From positions 1 through 5,298 of the forward strand of contig JAXDLT010000232.1 of NCBI GenBank assembly GCA_034666465.1: 5,298 bases of DNA, in the 5' to 3' direction. Positions 1-5,298 of the stretch are shown here, piece after piece (within the stretch, counting starts at the first letter, position 1; every line of letters begins with the position of its first letter). The notes below the pieces were generated by a model. It saw only the letters and a program-made list of their open reading frames with translations, was not told the origin of the DNA and did not search any database. The translations under genes and the position numbers were made by a program. The DNA comes from CF-96 sp028287605. Its GTDB lineage: Bacteria > Chloroflexota > Dormibacteria > Aeolococcales > Aeolococcaceae.

Positions 1-95
1 GCAACTCGCGCGATCCCGCCCGGGGTGGGGCTCAGCGGTCCGACCACGAGGACGTCGGCCCGCGCCGGCCGGCGGTCAGCCACGCGGCCCGTCAT
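1..95 (-). CDS. Glycosyltransferase family 4, N-terminal fragment (runs off left edge)
   Basis: Only the first 31 codons are visible; the gene continues beyond base 1. Reading leftward from ATG at 95 gives MTGRVADRRPARA followed by DVLVVGPLSPTPGGIARV. A hydrophobic beta strand (VLVVGP) followed by a proline-rich turn and GGIA is the typical N-terminal loop of GT-B fold family 4 glycosyltransferases, which transfer a sugar from a nucleotide-activated donor to a growing glycan at the cytoplasmic membrane face. The ATG overlaps the end of the upstream dioxygenase gene by 20 bases. An in-frame GTG at 83 (8-base overlap) is an alternative start, and neither has a strong ribosome binding site. The overlap and shared strand suggest translational coupling within the operon. 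The family call rests on a short stretch and on context. Other Rossmann-type enzymes start similarly, but the GG turn and neighbours favour GT4. Confidence 0.7.
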   Translation of the reverse strand, partial: MTGRVADRRPARADVLVVGPLSPTPGGIARV

Positions 96-999
96 CGTCC
101 CGGCGATAGTAGTGGCCGCTGCGGATGACCCCCTTCTCGAACAACGGTGCGAGCGCGCGGCGGCGGAGCTGGCGCAGGGTGCCGTCGACCCGGAGGATGG
201 AACGGCGCAGGGGCTGGTCGGGGCGCCCGCGGAAGGTGGTGACGTGCTGGTACGGCAGGCCGCCGGGCGGGTCCTGGGTGAAGTAGTAGTCGGAGACGCA
301 CCACCGCTCGCGCGATGCGGACACGGGGCTCACCGAGTGCCAGCTGGTCCTGTCGGTTGCCATGAGGACCAGGCGGTTGAAGCGCGACTCGACGAGCCGT
401 CGCCCGTTCCACCTCGACGGTCCACGGTCCCACAGCTCCAGGTGTCCCCCGTCCTGGGAAGCCCAGTCAGGGGTCGCGTACCAGAGGAGGTTGAGCGTCC
501 GGTAGAGGCCGCCGTCCTGGTTGTGGCTGTTGTCGAGGTGGGGATTCAGGAACTGCCGCTGCCGCATCAGGCTGACGCCGCCCGCGTAGAGCCTGTCGTC
601 GGGGCGCAGCGCCCGGCACCCGGTCAGGTCCTCGATGACCGAGACGACCTCCGGATCGTGGAAGGCGAAGATCAACTCCTCGGCGAGCCGGCCCATGCGG
701 TCCATCTGAGCGCTCACGTACTTGCTCTCCCGCAGGCTCCGCTTGAGGGTCATCGCACTCGACCTGGGCGAGACCTCGGCGAACACGGCTCGCGCGAGCT
801 CCGCAGGGAGAAGGCCGTCGATCGCGACTGCCCGCACGCCCCCTGCACCTCGGAACTCGCTCTGCATCCGGCGCGCCCGTTCCGAGGGGGTGAGCCCGTC
901 ACTCCGACCCTCCCAGAGATGCCCGCTGAGGCGGTGCACGATCACGTCCGCGAGCTCGCGACGGGTGACCACCGCGGGGTGAAGGAGGGGCGGTTGCAT
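76..999 (-). CDS. 2-oxoglutarate/Fe(II)-dependent dioxygenase (prolyl-4-hydroxylase-like fold)
   Basis: A predicted 307-residue cytoplasmic oxygenase. Enzymes of this superfamily couple 2-oxoglutarate decarboxylation to hydroxylation of a substrate at a non-haem iron. The iron triad is visible: H154 and D156 in NPHLDNSHNQDG, and H221 in TSWHSVSPV. R232, in RWCVSDYYF about eleven residues after the distal His, is the likely 2-oxoglutarate carboxylate ligand. A conserved-looking tail (QHVTTFRGRP, ~251-260) follows the core, and the C-terminus is basic then acidic. The start was chosen because the ATG at 999 overlaps the TGA of the preceding glycosyltransferase (TGATG) and GGGAGGG lies 8 bases upstream. 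A longer open frame to 1380 would read through that glycosyltransferase gene, so it is rejected. Its location between glycosyltransferases suggests tailoring of a glycan or an activated precursor. That is inference; the superfamily also acts on peptides, lipids and small molecules. Confidence 0.88.
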   Translation of the reverse strand: MQPPLLHPAVVTRRELADVIVHRLSGHLWEGRSDGLTPSERARRMQSEFRGAGGVRAVAIDGLLPAELARAVFAEVSPRSSAMTLKRSLRESKYVSAQMDRMGRLAEELIFAFHDPEVVSVIEDLTGCRALRPDDRLYAGGVSLMRQRQFLNPHLDNSHNQDGGLYRTLNLLWYATPDWASQDGGHLELWDRGPSRWNGRRLVESRFNRLVLMATDRTSWHSVSPVSASRERWCVSDYYFTQDPPGGLPYQHVTTFRGRPDQPLRRSILRVDGTLRQLRRRALAPLFEKGVIRSGHYYRRDDDGPRG

Positions 1000-1014
1000 C
1001 AGCCGGACCCTCCC
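997..1014 (-). promoter_or_regulatory. Ribosome binding site and TGATG stop/start overlap before the dioxygenase
   Basis: On the minus strand GGGAGGG (1014-1008) sits 8 bases before the ATG at 999-997. That ATG shares its A with the TGA (1001-999) ending the GT2 gene. This arrangement fixes the dioxygenase start and implies translational coupling, so the two proteins are probably made in linked amounts. The motif and overlap are seen directly; the coupling is inferred. Confidence 0.8.
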
Positions 1015-1961
1015 ACCGCGACGGCGCGCCCGTCCATCGCGCGTCGGCTTCGCCGCAGGCGCTGAAGCACCACGAGGAGCGTGAACCGCGCGCCCAGCCC
1101 GGCGAGAACCAGCGGCGCGAGCAGCGCGGCGGGGCTGCGGAGGTGGTGCTTGCGGTAGTAGATCCACATCGCCCGATGGAACTCGAAGAGCATGCGGTCC
1201 CTCGCGTGGTCGGTGCTGGCCCCCTTGCGATGGAGTGCGAGCGCGGACGGGACATACCGTGTGATCCATCCCGCTCGACCGAGCCGGAGGAAGAGGTCCA
1301 GGTCCTCGCCGTACATGAAGAAGTCCGGGTCGAATCCGCCGACCTGCTCCCATGCGGTGCGGCGGATCAGGGCACAGCATCCGGAACCCGCCTCGATGTC
1401 TGCGGGGACCATCGGGTCCTGCCCCAGGCGGTTGTAGGAGCCGAACCGGGAGGGAGCGAGACGGTCCAGCCCGAGCAGCCGGCCGACGGCGACGCCGGGA
1501 CGGGGGAGGGAGCGGCGGCAGCCGGGCTCCGGGGCACCGTCGAAGCGCTCGATGCGTGGTCCGGCGGCCCCGCGGGTGGGGTCAGCGGCGAGAGCCTGGC
1601 ACAGCGTGGCGATGCTCCCGGGCTGCAGAACCGAGTCGGGGTTGAGGAGGAGGATGTCGTGATCGGGAAGGCGAGCCGCCGCCAGGTTGCAGGCTCGTCC
1701 GAAGCCGAGGTTCACCGTGGAACGGATGAGCTGCCACCGGCTCGCCGGCCGGAGATGAGTGCGAAGCGCCGCCTCGACTGTCTCCGCCGACCGATCGGGG
1801 CTGGCATTGTCCACGACCACCACGTGGTCCGCGGCGCCCAGTTGGACAGCGAGGGACCTGAGGCAGGCACCGATGTCGAGTGCGCTGCGGTACGTCACCA
1901 CCACCGCGACGACTGGACACCTGTGAGAGGAGGGAACTGGCTCGCTCACATCTCGAAGCAT
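999..1961 (-). CDS. Glycosyltransferase family 2 (rhamnosyltransferase-like)
   Basis: A 320-residue GT-A fold inverting glycosyltransferase, expected to add a sugar from a nucleotide donor to a lipid-linked glycan. Visible motifs are the first strand VAVVVTYRS (~18-26), VVVVDNAS with D51-N52 for nucleotide binding, NLGFGRACN, LLLNPDS (~104-110) in the DXD position, and GGFDPDFFMYGEDLDLFLR with G218-E219-D220, the usual acceptor/catalytic-base region. A hydrophobic C-terminal helix (~276-300) flanked by basic residues probably anchors it to the membrane. The start is ATG at 1961 because AGGAG lies 9 bases upstream. An in-frame GTG at 2000 would add 13 residues but lacks a good ribosome binding site and lies in a predicted hairpin stem. 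The domain layout resembles WbbL/RfbF-type rhamnosyltransferases, but donor and linkage cannot be assigned. The stop overlaps the dioxygenase start by one base. Confidence 0.93.
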   Translation of the reverse strand: MLRDVSEPVPSSHRCPVVAVVVTYRSALDIGACLRSLAVQLGAADHVVVVDNASPDRSAETVEAALRTHLRPASRWQLIRSTVNLGFGRACNLAAARLPDHDILLLNPDSVLQPGSIATLCQALAADPTRGAAGPRIERFDGAPEPGCRRSLPRPGVAVGRLLGLDRLAPSRFGSYNRLGQDPMVPADIEAGSGCCALIRRTAWEQVGGFDPDFFMYGEDLDLFLRLGRAGWITRYVPSALALHRKGASTDHARDRMLFEFHRAMWIYYRKHHLRSPAALLAPLVLAGLGARFTLLVVLQRLRRSRRAMDGRAVAVGGSG

Positions 1962-1975
1962 GCGTTCATGCTCCT
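1959..1975 (-). promoter_or_regulatory. Ribosome binding site deciding the GT2 start
   Basis: On the minus strand AGGAG (1975-1971) is followed after 9 bases by ATG (1961-1959). The in-frame GTG at 2000 has only weak purine content upstream. The motif therefore favours the shorter 320-residue product. Confidence 0.65.
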
Positions 1976-2048
1976 GGCTCGGCGCAGCCCGTGACGCCAC
2001 TGCGACGGAGGTCGTGGCAGGCCGCGACGCGCATCGGTTCCGCCACGC
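1962..2048 (-). other. Intergenic spacer between methyltransferase and GT2, with a possible mRNA hairpin
   Basis: This 87-base gap carries no obvious gene or promoter. On the minus strand GCCACGAC (2018-2011) can pair with GTCG (2006-2003) and, past a three-base bulge, TGGC (1999-1996). That gives an eight-pair stem with a CTCC loop. No run of T follows, so it is not a standard intrinsic terminator. It covers the alternative GTG start at 2000-1998. Short stems are common in GC-rich DNA, so a function is uncertain. Confidence 0.35.
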
Positions 2049-3098
2049 TCAGATCCTCTCGAGCCAGAGGCTGCCACCGGGGTTGCGTCCCCACCAGGGA
2101 AGGATGGACGCGACCCTCTCCCGGTGCACGGCGGCGAGGTAGGAGTTGAAGAGCAGGATCCGGAACTCTGAGTTGAACTGCAGGAAGGCGTGCACCAGGT
2201 AGCTCTCGGTCCAGGTCCGGCCCTGCACTATCCACTCTCGGGGATACTCGAAGGGATAGAAGATGTCGTGGATGTGGACCACGACACCATGCCTGAGACG
2301 AGGCAGGACCTCGAACATCAGCCGGTTGACATCGCTCCCCGCCTTGGAGACATGCGACGAGTCGATGAAGAGGACGTCTCCCGCCTCGAGCGCATCGAAC
2401 CGATCGAGGTCGACGTCCTGCAGCCGGCGTTCGACGATCTCGACCTGAGTGCGGTCGGCCGTCCGCAGCAGGGAGAAGAGTCGCTCCGGATGGGGCTCGA
2501 TGAACGTGCATCGCATACTGCCGTCCAGGAAGAGGTCGTTGGTGTCGAGGATCAGAGCGGAGGAGAACCCTGAGCCGATCTCCATCAGGCGTCTGGGGCG
2601 GAGCAGTCGCAGCATTCCGAAGAGCGCGACCCCGTCGCCGTAGGAGAAGAGTTCGTTCGCGAAGTTGTATCGGTATCTCGGATCGGACTCTTCCCCAAAG
2701 GGGATGTGGACGGTGGCCGGACCGAGCCGTTCGATCTGTTCGAGCTGCGCTTCTCCGTTCAGGTCGACGCCGGGGACGTACGGCGGGATGCTGAAGATCT
2801 GGCGCTCGTACCGAGTCACGTCCTCGAGCGAGGGGATCGGCGAGTAGTAGTGGCCAGGCGGCCAGACCTGGGGCGTGTCGGGGTCAGCGGTGCCCAGCGC
2901 CGCCAGCTGATGGAGCAGCCGTCCCACGGGCGGAACCCGCAGGGCGGCGCCCCTCAGCAGGGAGCGGACCGCCGTGCGGGTACGGGGCGCTGGCTGGGCG
3001 GGGATCGTCGCGCCAGCAGGCGTCGATGACCTGCTCACGGGGTGCGCGCCCGCCGGGCACGGTGCGAAGGCGGCGTGCGGTTCATCGCCGCTGATCAT
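2049..3098 (-). CDS. Class I SAM-dependent methyltransferase
   Basis: A 349-residue protein with a Rossmann methyltransferase domain in its C-terminal half. Motif I is LMEIGSGFSS (171-180, E173-G175-S176-G177) for S-adenosylmethionine. The post-I acidic residue is E201 in TFIEPHPERL. Strand 4 is DVLFIDSSHV (D246, H249), then VVVHIHDIFYPFEYP (H275, H277, D278). The clustered Asp/His residues could form a metal or catalytic site, which is inference. Residues ~45-165 form an N-terminal module including PPGHYYSPIPS, a layout I associate with methyltransferases of polysaccharide clusters. It has no signal peptide or membrane helix. A sugar methylation role is likely from context, but the acceptor is unknown. 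The ATG at 3098 lacks a ribosome binding site. The first ~45 residues are Pro/Ala-rich and unlike a folded domain, so a later start (for example GTG at 3038) is possible. Sampled GC content is clearly lower than in the upstream priming gene. Confidence 0.88.
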   Translation of the reverse strand: MISGDEPHAAFAPCPAGAHPVSRSSTPAGATIPAQPAPRTRTAVRSLLRGAALRVPPVGRLLHQLAALGTADPDTPQVWPPGHYYSPIPSLEDVTRYERQIFSIPPYVPGVDLNGEAQLEQIERLGPATVHIPFGEESDPRYRYNFANELFSYGDGVALFGMLRLLRPRRLMEIGSGFSSALILDTNDLFLDGSMRCTFIEPHPERLFSLLRTADRTQVEIVERRLQDVDLDRFDALEAGDVLFIDSSHVSKAGSDVNRLMFEVLPRLRHGVVVHIHDIFYPFEYPREWIVQGRTWTESYLVHAFLQFNSEFRILLFNSYLAAVHRERVASILPWWGRNPGGSLWLERI

Positions 3099-3149
3099 AG
3101 AAGGAAGATGACAGAACTGTAATAGAGCCGGTGGGGGCGGCTCACCGGC
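3099..3149 (-). other. Junction after the priming transferase: GC hairpin then AT-rich, palindromic stretch
   Basis: On the minus strand GCCGGTG (3149-3143) pairs perfectly with CACCGGC (3133-3127) around a nine-base loop, spanning the stop codon of the sugar transferase. The next bases, TCTATTACAG and onward, are AT-rich by local standards and include the palindrome ACAGTTCTGT (3120-3111). A pyrimidine-rich leader then runs into the methyltransferase ATG. The stem could act as a weak terminator, attenuator or 3' stabiliser, but there is no true T tract. TATTAC could be a -10-like element, but I see no matching -35, so no promoter is called. Confidence 0.35.
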
Positions 3150-4524
3150 CGCCGAGCCGCAGCACCGCCAGCACCGTCCGGGCCATGATCAGCAGGTCGA
3201 GGCTCACCGACTGGTTCTTCACGTAGTAGAGGTCGTAGGCGAGCTTCACGCGGGTGCCGTCGATCCCGCTGCCGTAGCCGTGGCTGACCTGTGCCCAGCC
3301 GGTCAGCCCGGGCCGCACCGTCAGCCGCGTGTTGTAGAAGTCGATGTGCCGGCGCAGCTCCTCGACGTAGAGGGGCTGCTCGGGCCGGGGGCCGATGAGG
3401 CTCATGTCGCCGCGCAGCACGCTCCACACCTGGGGCAGCTCGTCGAGGTGGAGGCGGCGCAGCAGCCAGCCGGCCCGGGTGATGCGCCGGTCGCCCTGCT
3501 CGGTCCAGACCAGCGGCGAGTCGCCCTCGCGCATGGTGCGGAGCTTGTAGAGGGTGAAGGTGCGACCGTACTTGCCCACCCGCGTCTGCCGGTGGAGGAT
3601 CCGTCCGGGGTTGTCGACGACCACCAGGGTGGTCACCAGCGGCAGCGCGGCCGCGAGCACGGCCAGGCCGAGGAGCGAGGCCAGGATGTCGACGCCGCGC
3701 TTGAAGGTGCTGTAGATGCGCGAGGTCTCGCCGCGCATGGGGAGGGACATCAGCCAGGTGTGCCCGAGCTGGTCGAGCAGCATGCGGCCGGTGAGCTCCT
3801 CGTGGAGGTCGGCGACCGAGCGCACCGTGACGCCGGCGTCGTGGCAGCCGAGCACGCCGCGGAACAGGTCGCGCGACACGTCGTCGCGGACGCCGAGGAC
3901 GATCTCGTCGACCGCCCGCGTCTCCACCATGGCGCGCAGCCGCTCGGCGCAGTCGGCGCGGTCCGGGTCGACGACGCCGGCGACCCGGTAGAGGCCGCCG
4001 ATGTGCCCGCTCACCTCCGGCCACACGTCCTCCAACCCCTTCCGGGACATCACCAGGGCGATGTGGGTGACGAGGTGGTCGGCGGCGAGCAGCCGGCGGT
4101 AGAGGAGACGGCCCCCGAGCACCGCCACCGCCGCCAGGGGCAGCCAGAGCAGGAGCGTGGGCCGGGTGATGCGGTAGGGGAGCACGAAGAAGACCCCGAG
4201 CAGCCCCACGAAGGAGCAGGCCAGGGTGGTGCCCACCACCCGCAGGGTGCCGGGAAGCGTGGCGGCGGCCCGTAGGTTGTAGGCGTCGGCCATGTGGGCG
4301 CACACCAGATACATGCCGACGGCGATCAGCGTGCCCAGGCGGGGCACGTAGAAGCCGGCGTTGCGCACGCCCGCGGTGTGCAGGTTGAAGGCGGCGACGA
4401 AGGCGGCGGCCACCGCCAGCACGTCGAGGCCGATGAGCAGGAGGCGCCGCTCGGAGAGCGCCAGCCCGCGATGGCGGACGCCCGAGCGAATGGCCCGAGC
4501 GGCCTGAGCGGATGTGTCGATCAC
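3142..4524 (-). CDS. Polyprenyl-phosphate sugar-1-phosphate transferase (WcaJ/WbaP/ExoY-type priming enzyme)
   Basis: A 460-residue polytopic inner-membrane enzyme of usual family length. It transfers a hexose-1-phosphate from a nucleotide sugar to undecaprenyl (or decaprenyl) phosphate, the first step of lipid-linked glycan assembly. Four hydrophobic helices lie at roughly 27-48, 58-80, 99-117 and 122-142. A CoA-binding-like Rossmann region follows (~150-250), then the C-terminal catalytic domain. That domain opens with the membrane helix TFKRGVDILASLLGLAVL (~273-290). It carries QTRVGKYGR (313-321), YKLRTM (326-331), LDELPQVWSVLRGDMSLIGP with the catalytic D361-E362 pair, VRPGLTGWAQV (403-413), and YDLYYVKNQSVSLDL near the end. 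The start is GTG at 4524. An in-frame TAG at 4536-4534 rules out a longer product, and no other close start is better. There is no clear ribosome binding site, so coupling to the upstream gene is plausible. Sugar specificity (glucose, galactose or other) cannot be told. Confidence 0.95.
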   Translation of the reverse strand: MIDTSAQAARAIRSGVRHRGLALSERRLLLIGLDVLAVAAAFVAAFNLHTAGVRNAGFYVPRLGTLIAVGMYLVCAHMADAYNLRAAATLPGTLRVVGTTLACSFVGLLGVFFVLPYRITRPTLLLWLPLAAVAVLGGRLLYRRLLAADHLVTHIALVMSRKGLEDVWPEVSGHIGGLYRVAGVVDPDRADCAERLRAMVETRAVDEIVLGVRDDVSRDLFRGVLGCHDAGVTVRSVADLHEELTGRMLLDQLGHTWLMSLPMRGETSRIYSTFKRGVDILASLLGLAVLAAALPLVTTLVVVDNPGRILHRQTRVGKYGRTFTLYKLRTMREGDSPLVWTEQGDRRITRAGWLLRRLHLDELPQVWSVLRGDMSLIGPRPEQPLYVEELRRHIDFYNTRLTVRPGLTGWAQVSHGYGSGIDGTRVKLAYDLYYVKNQSVSLDLLIMARTVLAVLRLGGR

Positions 4525-4559
4525 GCCAGCACGCTAGCAGCGGGCTCTCGCGTCCCCAT
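4521..4559 (-). other. Possible 12-codon bridging mini-ORF between membrane protein and priming transferase
   Basis: An ATG at 4559-4557 shares its A with the TGA ending the membrane-protein gene (TGATG). It opens the frame MGTREPAASVLA, which stops at a TGA (4523-4521) overlapping the GTG start of the sugar transferase. It exactly spans the otherwise untranslated 34-base gap. Terminating or reinitiating ribosomes could use it to reach the weak GTG. There is no strong ribosome binding site, and so short a frame can occur by chance. Confidence 0.2.
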
Positions 4560-5298
4560 CACCGACCGGACTCATCGCGTGACGATGCGGTCAAGGCGGC
4601 GGCGGAGGGACGCACCTCGAGCATCCAGGGCCCGGCCGCTCCCGAAGCGCCCAGTGGGACGGGGCGGAGGTCCGCGGTGCCCGAGCGGCAGCTCCGATCG
4701 GCCGCGCCCCCGGCGGTCGGGGCCGCCGACCCGAGGAACACCCAGCGCACTCCGAGCGCCTCCAGGCGTGACCCTGACCCCGCGGCGCAGAGCTGCTGCA
4801 GCGCCGCCTGGACGGCGGGGGCCGCCGAGTTGAGGACCCAGTCCTTGGGGACCAGCACCTGCAGGTCGGTGAGCGCCGGGATGAAGGCGCCGGCATCCGC
4901 GATGCCGTCGGTCAGGATGAGGTCGCGGGCCGGCACCAGCGTCGAGAGCCGCCGCAACCCCGCCTCGTCCGCAGCGCTCAGCGCGACGGACGTCGAGGAT
5001 CGGGCGAGGAGCCCGGGCATCTGCACTGCGACCGGCGCCACCGCGAGGCCCATGAGAGCGGCCGCGACCCCGGCCCTGCGCATGCCGGCCAGCCTGGGGG
5101 CCGGTAGCCGCTCCACCAGACCGTCCACGGCGATCGCCGCCAGGGGCACGAGCACGAGCAGGTCGAGGAGGACGAGCCGTGCCGGCGAGCTCCAGGGGAA
5201 GACGGCGTGGAGCACCCTGGCCGGCCACTGCCAGACCCGGGTATCGGCCTGCAGGAGGAGCAGCGCCGCGCCCAGGAGGCCGAACCCGCGGACGGTGC
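4559..5298 (-). CDS. DUF6541-like integral membrane protein, C-terminal part (5' end outside window)
   Basis: The frame is open to the right edge; 245 residues plus the stop are visible, so the true start lies beyond base 5298. Hydrophobic segments sit at visible residues ~4-17, ~41-60 and ~75-97, followed by a soluble tail of about 148 residues. The pattern FPWSSPARLVLL before a helix, then LSAADEAGLRRLSTLVP, LILTDGIADAGAFIPAL and LEALGVRWVFLGS, resembles what I recall of the C-terminus of DUF6541. These are large actinobacterial multi-pass proteins thought to be related to GT-C type membrane glycosyltransferases. The catalytic N-terminal region, if any, is not visible, so an enzymatic role is only inferred. 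The tail probably lies outside the membrane. Its stop is 34 bases before the priming transferase start, which suggests co-transcription. A GTG at 5215 is internal to the frame and is not the start, because coding similarity and the hydrophobic segment continue upstream. Confidence 0.75.
   Translation of the reverse strand, partial: TVRGFGLLGAALLLLQADTRVWQWPARVLHAVFPWSSPARLVLLDLLVLVPLAAIAVDGLVERLPAPRLAGMRRAGVAAALMGLAVAPVAVQMPGLLARSSTSVALSAADEAGLRRLSTLVPARDLILTDGIADAGAFIPALTDLQVLVPKDWVLNSAAPAVQAALQQLCAAGSGSRLEALGVRWVFLGSAAPTAGGAADRSCRSGTADLRPVPLGASGAAGPWMLEVRPSAAALTASSRDESGR

Noticed and set aside
25..1065. Long plus-strand open frame opposite the dioxygenase
   Set aside because: It is antisense to a gene with a complete iron-binding motif set. 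Its translation is low-complexity Pro/Arg/Glu/Val-rich with no recognisable motif, as expected for a shadow frame in GC-rich DNA.
1000..1380. N-terminal extension of the dioxygenase frame to an upstream start at 1380
   Set aside because: It would overlap the GT2 coding sequence by almost 400 bases and encodes Arg/Pro-rich noise. The TGATG overlap and GGGAGGG site place the start at 999.
1143..1994. Long plus-strand open frame opposite the GT2 gene
   Set aside because: It mirrors the coding frame of a clear glycosyltransferase and shows no domain motif or ribosome binding site.
106..2853. Short direct repeat around GTAGTAGTGGCC near 107 and near 2843
   Set aside because: Both copies encode a GHYY peptide in unrelated proteins. 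A 12-base match in this length of GC-rich DNA is not convincing as a functional repeat.
3117..3140. Promoter for the methyltransferase based on TATTAC on the minus strand
   Set aside because: No -35-like hexamer lies at the right spacing, and the sequence upstream is a GC hairpin.
3280..4275. Long plus-strand open frame opposite the sugar transferase
   Set aside because: It is very rich in His/Gln/Glu/Gly/Ala, typical of an antisense reading of GC-rich codons. The minus-strand gene has all family motifs.
3095..4303. Alternative minus-strand frame of 402 codons overlapping the sugar transferase
   Set aside because: The product is almost entirely Arg/Pro/Ala/Gly/His. It is an out-of-frame reading of the priming enzyme gene.
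1..5298. CRISPR arrays, tRNA or rRNA genes, insertion sequences, toxin-antitoxin pairs, phage genes
   Set aside because: I saw no regularly spaced repeats, cloverleaf-like sequence, transposase motifs or small paired genes on either strand.

Overview
The window looks like part of a surface-polysaccharide (exopolysaccharide, capsule or O-antigen-like) biosynthesis locus from a high-GC bacterium, most likely an actinomycete-type lineage (Actinomycetota). The lineage call is inference. It rests on GC-rich coding DNA, GTG starts, and a membrane protein resembling the actinobacterial DUF6541 family. No RNA gene, CRISPR array, insertion sequence or integrase was seen.

Every gene I can support lies on the minus strand, so transcription runs from right to left. 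In transcription order they are: (1) the C-terminal part of a multi-pass membrane protein with an extracytoplasmic tail, running off the right edge (4559-5298); (2) a polyprenyl-phosphate sugar-1-phosphate transferase of the WcaJ/WbaP/ExoY type, the probable priming enzyme (3142-4524); (3) a class I SAM-dependent methyltransferase (2049-3098); (4) a family 2 glycosyltransferase (999-1961); (5) a 2-oxoglutarate/Fe(II) dioxygenase (76-999); (6) the first ~31 codons of a family 4 glycosyltransferase, running off the left edge (1-95). Gaps are 0-90 bases and several junctions overlap, which fits a single operon.

The proposed logic is as follows. The priming enzyme loads the first sugar phosphate onto a lipid carrier at the inner membrane face. 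The GT2 and GT4 enzymes extend the glycan. The methyltransferase and the 2OG dioxygenase are candidate tailoring enzymes that would methylate and hydroxylate or oxidise the glycan or a precursor. The sugar identities, tailoring substrates and final polymer cannot be read from the sequence.

Base composition changes near 3100. The priming-transferase gene is very GC-rich (46/60 and 49/60 in two hand-counted lines), while the methyltransferase and downstream genes are lower (30/60, 37/60 and 37/60 in three methyltransferase lines, 38/60 in one dioxygenase line). The junction at 3099-3141 is locally AT-rich on its methyltransferase side. This is compatible with a mosaic locus in which a cassette of glycan-specific genes was joined to a conserved priming gene. 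I do not see a clearly new system. The most interesting elements are the methyltransferase/dioxygenase tailoring pair and the tightly coupled gene junctions.
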